From Leptotrichia sp. oral taxon 223 (lineage in GTDB: Bacteria > Fusobacteriota > Fusobacteriia > Fusobacteriales > Leptotrichiaceae), in assembly GCF_013394795.1 (NCBI RefSeq), contig NZ_JABXYU010000001.1, positions 682,001 through 746,000 of the forward strand: a stretch of DNA of 64,000 nt, written 5' to 3'. Positions 9,030 through 18,256 of this stretch are shown in pieces. The translations under genes and the position numbers were made by a program. The stretch's first letter is position 1. Each line of letters begins with the position of its first letter. The notes below the pieces were generated by a model that searched no databases, was not told the origin of the DNA, and saw only the letters and a list, made by a program, of their open reading frames with translations.

Positions 9030-9887
9030 ATGAGAACAAAAACAATTTTTACATTGATTAAGGAGTATTTTTTAATTGGACTGGGAACTTTTATTCTGGC
9101 GTTTGGATTACATTTTTTCTTTTTCCAGAACAAGATAGCAAGCGGCGGTGTGACAGGGCTAGCTATTGTTGTAAACAGCATTTTTCACATTTCAACAGGG
9201 TTATTTGTCGCAGTTAGCAATTTTATCCTGTTTGCACTTGCATTTATCGTAATCAGCGGGCAATTTGGCGTAAAGAGCATTTATGCTACGGTACTTTTAT
9301 CCGTCTTTCTTTCATATTTTGAAAAATTTTATCCTAATTATGCCCTTACTCACGACTTAATTTTAGCCACAATTTTTGGAAGTGCATTATGTGCTTTGGG
9401 AGTAACGATTATTTATTTGTACGAAGCTTCGACTGGCGGCACTTCAATCATTGCGAGAATCCTTACAAAATATTGCCACATTAGCTACGGAATGTCAAGT
9501 TTCATTGTAGATGCAATTGTTACTCTTCTGGCAATTTTCGCCTTTGGAGTCGAACTGGGGCTTGTGGGACTGTTAAGTGTCTATGTAACTGGATTTATCA
9601 TTGACAAGTTTATTGAAGGATTTAATTCACGTAAGCAGATTATGATTATCACTTCAAACAAGGACATCGTGCTAAACTACATTTTAAAGGATTTTGACAG
9701 AGGCTGCACTGTACTTAAAGGAGTTGGGGGGTATTCTGGAGCTGAAAAGGACATTTTACTCACAATTATTGAAAGAAGACAGTTTATTCAGCTAAGAAAA
9801 TTCCTGAAAACCCATGATCCAACTTCCTTCGTAACAGTAACCGATACAACAAAAGTCTTTGGAGAAGGTTTCGATCAATTACATTAA
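9030..9887 (+). CDS. YitT-family membrane protein (DUF161/DUF2179)
   Basis: The 285-residue protein has five to six hydrophobic segments in residues 1-200 (GLGTFILAFGLHFFF, ASGGVTGLAIV, and so on) and a soluble C-terminal domain with KGVGGYSGAEKDIL, the hallmark of the YitT family. The C-terminal domain resembles the PII-like DUF2179 fold. The family is widespread in Firmicutes and Fusobacteria; substrates are unknown, so no transport function is assigned. It stands alone on the plus strand, with an ACGTTA/TAACGT dyad just upstream that may be an operator. No convincing SD is close to the ATG, although AAAGGATATT lies about 11 bases upstream. Confidence 0.9.
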   Translation: MRTKTIFTLIKEYFLIGLGTFILAFGLHFFFFQNKIASGGVTGLAIVVNSIFHISTGLFVAVSNFILFALAFIVISGQFGVKSIYATVLLSVFLSYFEKFYPNYALTHDLILATIFGSALCALGVTIIYLYEASTGGTSIIARILTKYCHISYGMSSFIVDAIVTLLAIFAFGVELGLVGLLSVYVTGFIIDKFIEGFNSRKQIMIITSNKDIVLNYILKDFDRGCTVLKGVGGYSGAEKDILLTIIERRQFIQLRKFLKTHDPTSFVTVTDTTKVFGEGFDQLH

Positions 9888-9970
9888 TTTTTAAATTTTT
9901 AAATTTTTAAATTTTACAAAAAAAAGAGAAAGCCAATTACAATTTTTTTATTTTATATTTCTAGACCTTT

Positions 9971-10482
9971 TTGGTTAATAAATGTTTTTTCTTATTTTAT
10001 TTAATAGCAGTTTTTTTTAACGCAAGGGCATCAAACGCCATGCCCTTGCATCCCCGCTCTCGAATTTCAATTTTACAGCAAAAGACAAAACTCGCTTTTA
10101 ACAAAAGTTATTTTAATCTCATAAAGTTATTATTAATTTAAATGAAATAGAAAAGCTCAAACAAATTGTCTTTTACTGAAAAATTAAAATCTCGGAAATT
10201 TATAATAAATGTTTTAGTTTCAATAAACCAATTTAGGTTTTTTTTTATTAGATTAACTTTTATAATTGAATTAAAATGTTGTGATTTTTTGGAAATAAAA
10301 ATTACTGTCTGAGCTTTTTCAAAATATTAAAATTGTAATTATTTGAAGAGATTAAAATAACTTTTATTAAAAAGCGAGTTTAATTTTTGTTTTCAAAAAA
10401 TGCTTAGACGAGCCAGGAGTGCAGAGGAAATGGCGATTAATTTCCTCTGCTTTAGAAAAAAGAAAAAACATTTATTAACCAA
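9971..10482. repeat. MITE-like 512-base palindromic element with paired subterminal hairpins
   Basis: The ends 9971-9993 and 10460-10482 are exact reverse complements (23 bases). Further in, 10091-10120 and 10348-10378 are also near-perfect reverse complements, and GAAAAGCTCA (about 10150) has a partner around 10310-10322, so the whole element is an imperfect palindrome. Each half has a local hairpin with an 8-base loop: GCAAGGGCAT/ATGCCCTTGC (10022-10049) and GCAGAGGAAAT/ATTTCCTCTGC (10421-10450). Their stems differ in sequence but both keep full complementarity. There is no ORF of note and no obvious target-site duplication. It looks like a nonautonomous mobile element or structured repeat. 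Confidence 0.7.
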
Positions 10483-10529
10483 TAAACCACTCAAAATTTA
10501 TGATATAATTTCTAAAATTTTAAAGATAA

Positions 10530-10557
10530 AAAAAATAACCACATTAAAGTAGTTATC
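10530..10557 (-). terminator. Rho-independent terminator after mnmA/tRNA-Cys
   Basis: On the minus strand GATAACTAC, a 6-base loop and GTGGTTAT are followed by eight T. It lies just past the tRNA-Cys gene. Confidence 0.65.
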
Positions 10558-10585
10558 AAATTAATTATTATCAGTAATCAGTTAA

Positions 10586-10660
10586 TGGAGGCGACAACCG
10601 GATTCGAACCGGTGTACAAGGTTTTGCAGACCTCTGCCTAAGCCACTCGACCATGTCGCC
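10586..10660 (-). tRNA. tRNA-Cys (GCA)
   Basis: The minus strand gives a full cloverleaf: acceptor GGCGACA pairs with TGTCGCC, the anticodon loop is CTGCAAA (anticodon GCA), and the T-arm is ACCGGTTCGAATCCGGT. The discriminator T is followed by an encoded CCA. It lies 20 bases downstream of mnmA and is probably cotranscribed with it. Confidence 0.96.
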
Positions 10661-10680
10661 ACTTGACTTTGTTAAGTTTA

Positions 10681-11787
10681 TCATATTTTTAGGGCTTTGT
10701 CAAATATTTTTATTTCGCCGCCACCAACAATTTCATTGTCCAAATAAAATACAATGTGCTGTCCTTCTGAATTTTCGTGAGTCTTTTCATCAAATTCAAA
10801 AATTATCCTATTTTCATTGCTTTCTTCACTTTTCAAAAGTTTCAATTCCCCAGCCAGTCCTTTTGAAGAAAATCTTGGACGTGCAGTTAATCTTTTTCCG
10901 ATTATTTCTTTTAAATTATAGTGAAATTTATAATTTATCACTTCTATTTTCTTTATCAGCAATTCATCAAAATCTCCCACAACAACCTCATTTGTTTCAG
11001 GGCGAAGCTCAAGCACAAAAAATGGCTTTCCTAAATTAAGCCCCAATCCACGCCGCTGCCCAACTGTGTAAAACTGATAACCTATGTGTTCTCCGATAAT
11101 TTTACCATTTTTATCCACAAAATTTCCCTTTTTTACATCATTTCCAAGCACTTTTTTCAAGAATGGAATATATCCGTTGGGAGCAAAGCAGATTCCTTGG
11201 CTGTCGGGCTTATTATGAGTGTGAATACCATTTTGTCTTGCGATTTCACGAACTTCTGATTTTTCATATTCTGAAAGTGGAAATAAAAATCTTTCTACAA
11301 CATCTTTATCCAACCGATAAAGCATATAAGTCTGATCTTTTCTGTTATTTTTATCCCATAAAAGCATATTATTCTTGCTAACTTTTGAATAATGCCCTGT
11401 CGAAATGTATTTTATTCCCATTTTATCAGCGAATTCTACGAGTTTTTTTATCTTTACCTTTTCATCGCAAATTACACAAGGTGAAGGTGTTTTTCCAGCA
11501 TTGTACATCTTTATAAAATATTCCATTACATCCTTCTTAAATTGTTCCACGACATTTAGGACATAATGGGGGATTCCCAATGTGTAACACGTGTACCTTG
11601 CATCATTTATATCATCAAGGGAACAACACGTTTTTCCAGGATTTTCTGAAAGTTCATCAGGCAAATGCTTTAACGTAACTCCTATAACTTCATAGCCTTG
11701 CTGTTTCAATAAAAGAGCAGCGACAGAACTGTCTATGCCGCCACTCATTCCAACTACTACTTTTTTATCATCTAATTTTTTGTTCAT
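10681..11787 (-). CDS. mnmA: MnmA, tRNA-specific 2-thiouridylase
   Basis: MnmA adds sulfur to U34 of tRNA-Lys, -Glu and -Gln in the cytoplasm. The 368-residue protein has the PP-loop GMSGGIDSS near its N-terminus, the CCSLDD...DARYTCYTLGIPHYVLN segment, the catalytic cysteine in PSPCVICDEKVK and the second cysteine in SQGICFAPNG, plus the KDQTYML motif. All are canonical. It is followed on the same strand by tRNA-Cys. Upstream is a polysaccharide cluster of unrelated function, with a 55-base gap. Confidence 0.97.
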   Translation of the reverse strand: MNKKLDDKKVVVGMSGGIDSSVAALLLKQQGYEVIGVTLKHLPDELSENPGKTCCSLDDINDARYTCYTLGIPHYVLNVVEQFKKDVMEYFIKMYNAGKTPSPCVICDEKVKIKKLVEFADKMGIKYISTGHYSKVSKNNMLLWDKNNRKDQTYMLYRLDKDVVERFLFPLSEYEKSEVREIARQNGIHTHNKPDSQGICFAPNGYIPFLKKVLGNDVKKGNFVDKNGKIIGEHIGYQFYTVGQRRGLGLNLGKPFFVLELRPETNEVVVGDFDELLIKKIEVINYKFHYNLKEIIGKRLTARPRFSSKGLAGELKLLKSEESNENRIIFEFDEKTHENSEGQHIVFYLDNEIVGGGEIKIFDKALKI

Positions 11788-11842
11788 TTTTTATTTTTCT
11801 CTTTCCTAAATTTCTAATTTCTACGTTTCCGAACTTAAAATC

Positions 11843-12721
11843 TTATTTTTTATTTTTTTCTTTTTGCCACATATATTCCCCAATTCCCAAAGCAAAAATT
11901 AAAAACAATTTATTTTTATTTTCTTTAAATATTTTTCCAAATTTATAGCCTGCTACCCTGCAAAATTTGTAATAAACAGCATTATTTAGGATTTTCTGCT
12001 TAAAAGACAGATTCTGGGAATTAATTTCGTTATGATAAAGTGCCTGTCCTTTCGGATTTCGCAACAGTAAATTATTGTATTTTGCTGTCAATCCATCTTC
12101 CTGATATTCCTTTATCTCAATTTTCTCATTTACATAAACCATCTTATATTTTTCACAAATTCTGTTATAGACAACAGCTTCCGTAATAAATTTTTCATCA
12201 TCAAAAACTGGAAATTTATATTTTTTTATAATTTCAGTCCGAAACATAAGCCCTTTATCGCCCTTAACTCCGTATTTATTGTAAATATCAAACTGTGTTG
12301 AAGCCATCTCTTTTTCTGGAAAACTTGAGCCAATAATTTCTCCATTTGGATAAGTTGACAAATACCCCATTCCCGCAATATTGTTATTTTTTTCATATTT
12401 TTTCCAATATTTCAAAATAGTTTCAAGACCATTTTCAACATATTCATCATCAGAATCAAGACAGATAAAAAGCTCTCCATTTGCTTTATCAGTTGCAAAA
12501 TTATACACCCGCTGTTTACCCCCATTTTCCTTAAAATAATACTTTATATCCAGCTTTTTTTCACTCAAAAATTCTTCTACTTTCTCTTTAGTTCCATCAG
12601 CAGAGCCATCATCTACAATAAGCCACTCAAAGTCCTTGAAAGTCTGTTTTTGAAGTGATTTATACAATTTTTTAAGCAGTTCCTTTCTGTTAAAAGTCGG
12701 TGTAAAAATCGTAAATTTCAT
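11843..12721 (-). CDS. Family 2 glycosyltransferase
   Basis: The 292-residue protein begins MKFTIFTPTFNRKELL and shows the GT-A fold of family GT2: VDDGSADGT near residue 38 for nucleotide binding and DSDDEY (about residue 90) as the metal-binding DxD-like motif. No membrane segment is evident, so it probably acts at the cytoplasmic face of the membrane. It follows the flippase gene by 35 bases, which points to transfer of a sugar during surface polysaccharide assembly. Donor and acceptor cannot be told. Confidence 0.9.
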   Translation of the reverse strand: MKFTIFTPTFNRKELLKKLYKSLQKQTFKDFEWLIVDDGSADGTKEKVEEFLSEKKLDIKYYFKENGGKQRVYNFATDKANGELFICLDSDDEYVENGLETILKYWKKYEKNNNIAGMGYLSTYPNGEIIGSSFPEKEMASTQFDIYNKYGVKGDKGLMFRTEIIKKYKFPVFDDEKFITEAVVYNRICEKYKMVYVNEKIEIKEYQEDGLTAKYNNLLLRNPKGQALYHNEINSQNLSFKQKILNNAVYYKFCRVAGYKFGKIFKENKNKLFLIFALGIGEYMWQKEKNKK

Positions 12722-12756
12722 TTTTTATTTCCCCTTATTTTCCAAAACTTTAAAAT

Positions 12757-14217
12757 TTATCGTTTTATAATTTTTCTTTTTATTCCATTCACAAGATTTG
12801 CAATTTTGGTGTAAACTTCCCGATTTACAAGCAATTTTGTCACTATCGCCAAATAAACTATTTTCAAGCCAAATTTCATCCACGAAAGCTGATCATTTGA
12901 TAAATAGAATATTACAGGATTTACAATAATTATGAAATATAAAAATAATTTTTTATAATTAAACGAAATCTTGTATTTTTCCCTTATAATCATCATTTCC
13001 ATTATCGCTCTAAATAAAAAGGCAAGTAACGTTGTCCACGCTGCAATAATAGGCCCAATTTCTGGAAATTTCGGTATAAAAATTATATTTCCGACTAGAT
13101 TAAATATCATTGCAAACATTGTAAAATAAAAAATATATATGCTGTCTTCGTGAAAATGGAAAAAATAATCAAGGCAAAATAATGCCTGTATTACAATTCC
13201 AGCTAGAATTAAAGGCATATAATTTATCGCCTGATGATAACTTTTTGGAAATATCAGCTTTATTCCTTCTGGAGCAAATAACTGTGCAATTACGCAGGCA
13301 AAGGAAATAATTGCAATAAAGTTTTCCACACTTCGTGTTATTCTCGGATTTGTCTTATCTTCCTTCATCGCCTCATAAAACTCTGGCGTCCAGCTGTTTA
13401 CAAAAGAACCTGTAACAACCGACAAAACCCTTCCTCCAGTAAATGCAAGCGTATATCCCCCAACTACCGCAAGAGAAACAAATTTTGCTAAAACAAGCCT
13501 ATCGCTCAAATTTACAACTTGATCTGTAAGTTCAATAAAAATCAGTGGCAATCCATTTCGCAGCGAATATTTCACATAATCAAAATTCAGCTTAAATCTA
13601 AATTTCCCAAAATAATCCTTAAAATAAAATAAAAATACTATAAGCAGTGCAATTAAATTTGCAAACTGGTTTCCAAAAACTCCCCATTTCAAGTATTTTA
13701 TAAAGTAAATTGCCAGAATATAAGTTGTGAAAAGGCTTACAACACTCCCTATTGCAACTTTCATATACATTCTCTTCATTCTGAACAAAGTTGTCGAAAG
13801 ATTGTTAAAAGCGTTCGTTGTGGCAATTAAGACGCTGACAATTATCAAAGGATAGTAACTTACCTTGCTTAAATCAACTATATAAGAAAACAACTTTTGT
13901 GCTGCCGGTGTAAATAAAAAAATATAAGTAAGTACATTAAAAACTATTATAATCAAAGTTGAAGAAAACATATAGCTTCCAAATTCATCTTCACTTTCCT
14001 TCAAATCTACATATTTCTTCATCTGAGCATTATAAAGCCCCAGCCCCAGAATCACCGTAAACAATGAAGTAATCGGAGCCAGTGTCCCCACAATCCCAAA
14101 CTCCTCCTGTGTGAGTAACCTCGTTATTATCGGCAAAAATATAAACGAACCCATCTTTGTAACCAAATTCATAAGAGAATAAACCATTGTCCCCTTCAAT
14201 AAATTCTTATTATCCAT
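12757..14217 (-). CDS. Polysaccharide flippase (Wzx-like, MOP superfamily)
   Basis: The 486-residue protein has about 12-14 hydrophobic helices and the N-terminal pattern of PST/Wzx flippases (KGTMVYSLMNLVTKMGSFIFLP, then LLTQEEFGIVG). Such proteins move undecaprenyl-linked oligosaccharides across the inner membrane. Neighbouring genes encode a GT2 transferase, a KdsD-type isomerase and a GDP-mannose pyrophosphorylase, so it most likely belongs to an O-antigen or capsule pathway. No Wzy polymerase is recognisable in the window. Confidence 0.88.
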   Translation of the reverse strand: MDNKNLLKGTMVYSLMNLVTKMGSFIFLPIITRLLTQEEFGIVGTLAPITSLFTVILGLGLYNAQMKKYVDLKESEDEFGSYMFSSTLIIIVFNVLTYIFLFTPAAQKLFSYIVDLSKVSYYPLIIVSVLIATTNAFNNLSTTLFRMKRMYMKVAIGSVVSLFTTYILAIYFIKYLKWGVFGNQFANLIALLIVFLFYFKDYFGKFRFKLNFDYVKYSLRNGLPLIFIELTDQVVNLSDRLVLAKFVSLAVVGGYTLAFTGGRVLSVVTGSFVNSWTPEFYEAMKEDKTNPRITRSVENFIAIISFACVIAQLFAPEGIKLIFPKSYHQAINYMPLILAGIVIQALFCLDYFFHFHEDSIYIFYFTMFAMIFNLVGNIIFIPKFPEIGPIIAAWTTLLAFLFRAIMEMMIIREKYKISFNYKKLFLYFIIIVNPVIFYLSNDQLSWMKFGLKIVYLAIVTKLLVNREVYTKIANLVNGIKRKIIKR

Positions 14218-14232
14218 TCAAAAAAATTCCCC

Positions 14233-15213
14233 TTATCTTAATCCTATTAAATCGTGCACTCTTATTAAGCCCACAACATTCCCATTTTCCACGACTGGCA
14301 ATACGTTAATCTGGCTTTTTCTATTTTCCATCAGATGAAGCGCATCGAGAGCCATCGCATCCTTTTCAATCGTTACTGGCGTGGAAATCATAATATCAGA
14401 AGCCACATAATCAAAAAATTTCTCCTTATGCTTCAATGCACGCCGAATATCCCCTTCTGTTATAATTCCAAGCAGTTTACCATTTTCAAGCCCTGTATCC
14501 GAAATACATACAGCTCCTAATTTTTTCTTTGTAAGAACCATTAATACATTCTCAATTTTTTCATTTTCCTTCACAACTGGCAATTCATCTCCAATGTGCA
14601 TTAAATCCGAAACGTGTAATAATAGCCGTTTCCCAAGACTTCCTCCTGGATGATATCTGGCAAAGTCATTTTCTGTAAAATTCTTTAATTTCATAAGGCA
14701 TACGGCAAGTGCATCTCCTGTCACAAGTGTTGCTGTAGTTGAACTCATCGGAGCTTGCCCCAGCGGACATGCTTCCTTTTCCACCCCGACATTAATCGTC
14801 AGTTCCGCATATTTCCCTAATGTAGAATTAGGATTTCCAGTAAATGCAACAATTTTTCCTCCAATTTTCCTTATTGGTGCCAAAATGCTTAATACCTCAT
14901 CTGAATTTCCGCTGTTTGAGATTGCAATTACAACATCTCCATCGCTAATCATTCCCAAATCACCGTGAAGTGCCTCTGCTGCATTTATAAATACTGCTGT
15001 TGTACCAGTCGAAGCAAGTGTCGCTGTAATTTTTTTCCCAATTATTCCAGACTTTCCAATTCCTGTCACAACAACTTTATTATTATTTTTCAATTCCAAA
15101 ATCATTTGAACTAACTTTTGAAAATTATCTCCCAGCTTATTTTTTAATTTTTCCAGTTCCGCAATTTCAATGTCAAATACATTTTTAGTTTCCTTTATAA
15201 TATCTATTTCCAT
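14233..15213 (-). CDS. kdsD: D-arabinose-5-phosphate isomerase (KdsD/KpsF family)
   Basis: The enzyme interconverts ribulose-5-phosphate and arabinose-5-phosphate, the first step to Kdo. The 326-residue protein has an N-terminal SIS domain (VVVTGIGKSGIIGKK, then INAAEALHGDLGMI and SNSGNSDEVL) and two C-terminal CBS repeats (from about residue 210). Its position next to manC and a flippase suggests either Kdo for LPS or a capsule-linked paralogue; the symbol kpsF would fit equally. Other Kdo genes are not in the window. Confidence 0.93.
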   Translation of the reverse strand: MEIDIIKETKNVFDIEIAELEKLKNKLGDNFQKLVQMILELKNNNKVVVTGIGKSGIIGKKITATLASTGTTAVFINAAEALHGDLGMISDGDVVIAISNSGNSDEVLSILAPIRKIGGKIVAFTGNPNSTLGKYAELTINVGVEKEACPLGQAPMSSTTATLVTGDALAVCLMKLKNFTENDFARYHPGGSLGKRLLLHVSDLMHIGDELPVVKENEKIENVLMVLTKKKLGAVCISDTGLENGKLLGIITEGDIRRALKHKEKFFDYVASDIMISTPVTIEKDAMALDALHLMENRKSQINVLPVVENGNVVGLIRVHDLIGLR

Positions 15214-15339
15214 TTTTAGTTCCGCTCCCTTTATTCAAACAATATTTTTACATTGATATTTTTTTTATTATGGCTAAATCAAATTATTAGTCTTAAATAA
15301 TACTAAAATCCAAGTAAAATAGTCAAATATTATTTTTAG

Positions 15340-16470
15340 CTACTTCTTTTTCATCTCAATTTTATTCAATATTTTCTTAACTTCCTGACTTTTATCCTTA
15401 TGACAGACAAGCAAGGCATCCTTTGTATTTACAATAACAATATTCTCTACCCCGATTGTAGCGATAATTTTGTCATTTTCCTTATTAATTACGATATTTC
15501 CTTCCGATTCAATCTGCTCAAAGTGATCAGCCTGCACAACGTTGCTGTCTCTGTCCTTTAGGAAAATATCCTCAAGCGACTTGAAATTTCCAACATCGTT
15601 CCAGTCAATGTCAACGGGAATTACGCTCACAGATTTAGTATACTCCATCACTCCAAAATCTATTGAAATTTTTTCAAATTTTTCAAATTCATCTTTTACA
15701 AAATCACTTAACTTTTCGCCATAAAACTCATTCAAATCCACATTTTCCAGCATTTCTTCAATCTTTTCCAAAACAGCCTTATGCGTTTCCATATGTTTTT
15801 TTATTTCATGCAAAATAAATTCCGTTTTCCAAAGGAACATTCCGCTATTCCAAAGATAATTTCCCTGCTCAATATATTTTTCAGCCAGTTCCTTATTAGG
15901 CTTTTCCCTAAACTTTTTCACTTTATACGACTTGAATATTTCCTTAATTTCTTTATTTTTGCAATTATTTTTATCATCTTTTGATTTTTTTCTATCCACA
16001 TACTCAATATATCCGTACCCAGTTTCTGCATAAGTCGGTTTGACTCCCAGCGTAACAATCTTATTTTTTTCCGCCTCATAAAATGCAAACTCCAAGCTGT
16101 CTAAAAATTCCTTTTCCTTCTTGATTAAATGATCTGACGGCAAAACGGCCATAATGCTGTTCTTATAAATTTTTCTGATAATACAGGCCGCATATCCGAT
16201 ACAGGCCGCCGTATCCCTTGCCATCGGCTCAAAAATTATATTCCTGTCAGCAATCTCGGGCAATTCCTTTTTTATTATATCAAAATATTTAATATTCGTG
16301 GAAATAAAAATCCTCTCTATCGGAACAAGTTTTTTTATCCTGTCAATTGTTTCCTTTATCATAGTTTTTTCTGACACAAGATCCAAAAACTGCTTCGGCT
16401 TCTCGTTCGTAGACAGCGGCCAGAATCTCGTCCCGCTTCCTCCCGCCATAATTAAAGCTATCTTATCCAT
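15340..16470 (-). CDS. manC: Mannose-1-phosphate guanylyltransferase
   Basis: The protein makes GDP-mannose from GTP and mannose-1-phosphate. It starts MDKIALIMAGGSGTRFWPLS, the pyrophosphorylase signature, followed by KPKQFLDL, and has VLPSDHLI and WNSGMFLWK further on. At 376 residues it is the single-domain form, without the C-terminal mannose-6-phosphate isomerase domain found in about 470-residue ManC/AlgA proteins. A lysine-rich insert (residues about 155-180) lies before the FREKP motif. It heads the minus-strand polysaccharide cluster and would provide its sugar donor. Confidence 0.94.
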   Translation of the reverse strand: MDKIALIMAGGSGTRFWPLSTNEKPKQFLDLVSEKTMIKETIDRIKKLVPIERIFISTNIKYFDIIKKELPEIADRNIIFEPMARDTAACIGYAACIIRKIYKNSIMAVLPSDHLIKKEKEFLDSLEFAFYEAEKNKIVTLGVKPTYAETGYGYIEYVDRKKSKDDKNNCKNKEIKEIFKSYKVKKFREKPNKELAEKYIEQGNYLWNSGMFLWKTEFILHEIKKHMETHKAVLEKIEEMLENVDLNEFYGEKLSDFVKDEFEKFEKISIDFGVMEYTKSVSVIPVDIDWNDVGNFKSLEDIFLKDRDSNVVQADHFEQIESEGNIVINKENDKIIATIGVENIVIVNTKDALLVCHKDKSQEVKKILNKIEMKKK

Positions 16471-16601
16471 AACTTTCTCCTGTTCTCCAATTTATTTTTA
16501 TTTATCATCCTATTTTTTATCTATTCTTTTTTGATTGTTTTTCAGTTAAAAGTATAACATAATTTACTTGTTTTATCAATTTATGAAAACATTTATTCAC
16601 C

Positions 16602-16639
16602 AAAAAATGGAGTTCACCATTACAGTTTTACTCCATTTC
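16602..16639 (-). terminator. Terminator of the glgC-glgA operon
   Basis: Minus strand AATGGAGT and ACTCCATT form the stem around a loop of about 18 bases, followed by TTTTTTG. It lies 29 bases beyond the glgA stop. Confidence 0.7.
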
Positions 16640-16667
16640 ATTTACAAAATTTATTTTTTTAAATACA

Positions 16668-18056
16668 TTAATAAGATTTAGCTAATTCGTAAAGTTTTTC
16701 ATATTCTTTTGCTGATCTGTCCCAAGAAAAATCAAGTTCCATGTTTCTTTTTACTAATTTTTCCCAAATATCAGGCCTGTCATAATAAATTCCTTCTGCA
16801 ACTTTTATTGTGAAAAGCATATCGTCTGCATTGAAGTTTGTGAATGAGAATCCGTTTCCTTCATCAGTAAAGATGTTGTAAGGCTGTACAGAATCTTTTA
16901 GCCCTCCAGTTTCCCTTACGATTGGAATAGTTCCAAATCTCATTGCTATCATTTGGCTAAGTCCGCAAGGCTCATATCTTGACGGCATCAGGAACATGTC
17001 ACTTCCTGCATAGATTTCATTTGCAAGCTGTCCATTGTATCCAAGATAAACTTTGAACTTATCAGGATATTTCCATGCCAAATGGTTGTAGTAGTCTTCG
17101 TAGAATCTATCTCCGCTTCCTAAAATCACTATTTGAACAGCATCATATTGTAGCAAGTTTTCAAGTGCCGCCGATACCAAGTCCAGCCCTTTTCCTTCCA
17201 CAAGTCTTGAAACTATTGAAATTAAGGCAACATCTGATTTTGGCAGTCCCAATTTTTCTTGCAGCAAATATTTATTTTCTTTCTTTTTATCCAAAGAGTC
17301 TTTATTGAAATGCACTATTCCCTTTGTTGTTTCAGGATTAAATTCATCCACGTCTATTCCGTTTAAAATACCGTGAATATATTTTCTATTTGTAATCCAT
17401 TCCAGCCCTTCAGCAAAATATGAGTATTTTATTTCTTGAGCATAAGTCGGACTCACTGTATTTACTACATCTCCATATCCAATTCCAATTTCCATAAAGT
17501 TCAAGTCATGTCTGTCATCCATGTAGTAGCCCATTCTTTCAAATGAGTATTTAGAGAATTTTCCTTGATACATCAAATTATGAATCGAATAAACGGTTCT
17601 CATATCCCAGTAAAACGGATCATAGTTATATCTGACATTTAAGAAATATGGAACTGGACCAGTTTGCCAGTCGTTACAATGCAAAATGTCCGCCTGCAAG
17701 TTAATTTCCTTCAAAAATCTAAGTGCCAATTCTGAAAACATAGCATATTGAACATCCTGATCAAAATCTCCGTAAACATGTCCCCTTTCGTATAACGCTT
17801 TATTTTCAATAAAGTAATAATTTATCTTATCATCTGGGTACCTTACTAAATTAAATATATCTCCGTGACTTTCAAGCCTTGCAACCCATTCCAATTTTTC
17901 AAGATATTTTAATGGTATTATATCGTATTTAGGCATTATTATAGAAACTTCATGTCCTAACTCCTGCATTTTTTTAGGCAATGCACCCAGAACATCAGCC
18001 AGTCCGCCAGATTTATAAAACGGAGCCACTTCAGATGCCAAATATACTATTTTCAA
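16668..18056 (-). CDS. glgA: Glycogen synthase (ADP-glucose type)
   Basis: GlgA extends alpha-1,4-glucan using ADP-glucose. The protein starts KIVYLASEVAPFYKSGGLADVLGALP, whose KxGGLADV is the ADP-glucose-binding signature of GT5 enzymes, and later has SRYEPCGLSQMIAMRFG and RETGGLKDSV. Length (462 residues) fits. I prefer TTG 18056 as start: AGGAG lies 8 bases before it, whereas the GTG at 18065 overlaps the ribosome-binding site. It follows glgC in the same direction with a 200-base gap. No branching enzyme or phosphorylase is nearby. Confidence 0.95.
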   Translation of the reverse strand: MKIVYLASEVAPFYKSGGLADVLGALPKKMQELGHEVSIIMPKYDIIPLKYLEKLEWVARLESHGDIFNLVRYPDDKINYYFIENKALYERGHVYGDFDQDVQYAMFSELALRFLKEINLQADILHCNDWQTGPVPYFLNVRYNYDPFYWDMRTVYSIHNLMYQGKFSKYSFERMGYYMDDRHDLNFMEIGIGYGDVVNTVSPTYAQEIKYSYFAEGLEWITNRKYIHGILNGIDVDEFNPETTKGIVHFNKDSLDKKKENKYLLQEKLGLPKSDVALISIVSRLVEGKGLDLVSAALENLLQYDAVQIVILGSGDRFYEDYYNHLAWKYPDKFKVYLGYNGQLANEIYAGSDMFLMPSRYEPCGLSQMIAMRFGTIPIVRETGGLKDSVQPYNIFTDEGNGFSFTNFNADDMLFTIKVAEGIYYDRPDIWEKLVKRNMELDFSWDRSAKEYEKLYELAKSY

Positions 18057-18256
18057 ATTAATCACTCCTATTCTTAAAATATTATAGTAAAATATTCAAG
18101 TTACCAAGGTACGCACCATCTAAAAACATGCTTAATCCTTAATAACTTGAACTTTTTCTTAAATTTTAGACAATTTTAAGATTTACTAAATTAATAATTC
18201 AAAATTGTTCAAAAACATAATCTTTAATTTTTTATGCCAAATTTTAGCCATTCAGA

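Noticed and set aside
14335-14520. Short plus-strand ORFs inside kdsD and other minus-strand genes
   Set aside because: They are frame shadows of well-supported genes, with no RBS or recognisable domain.
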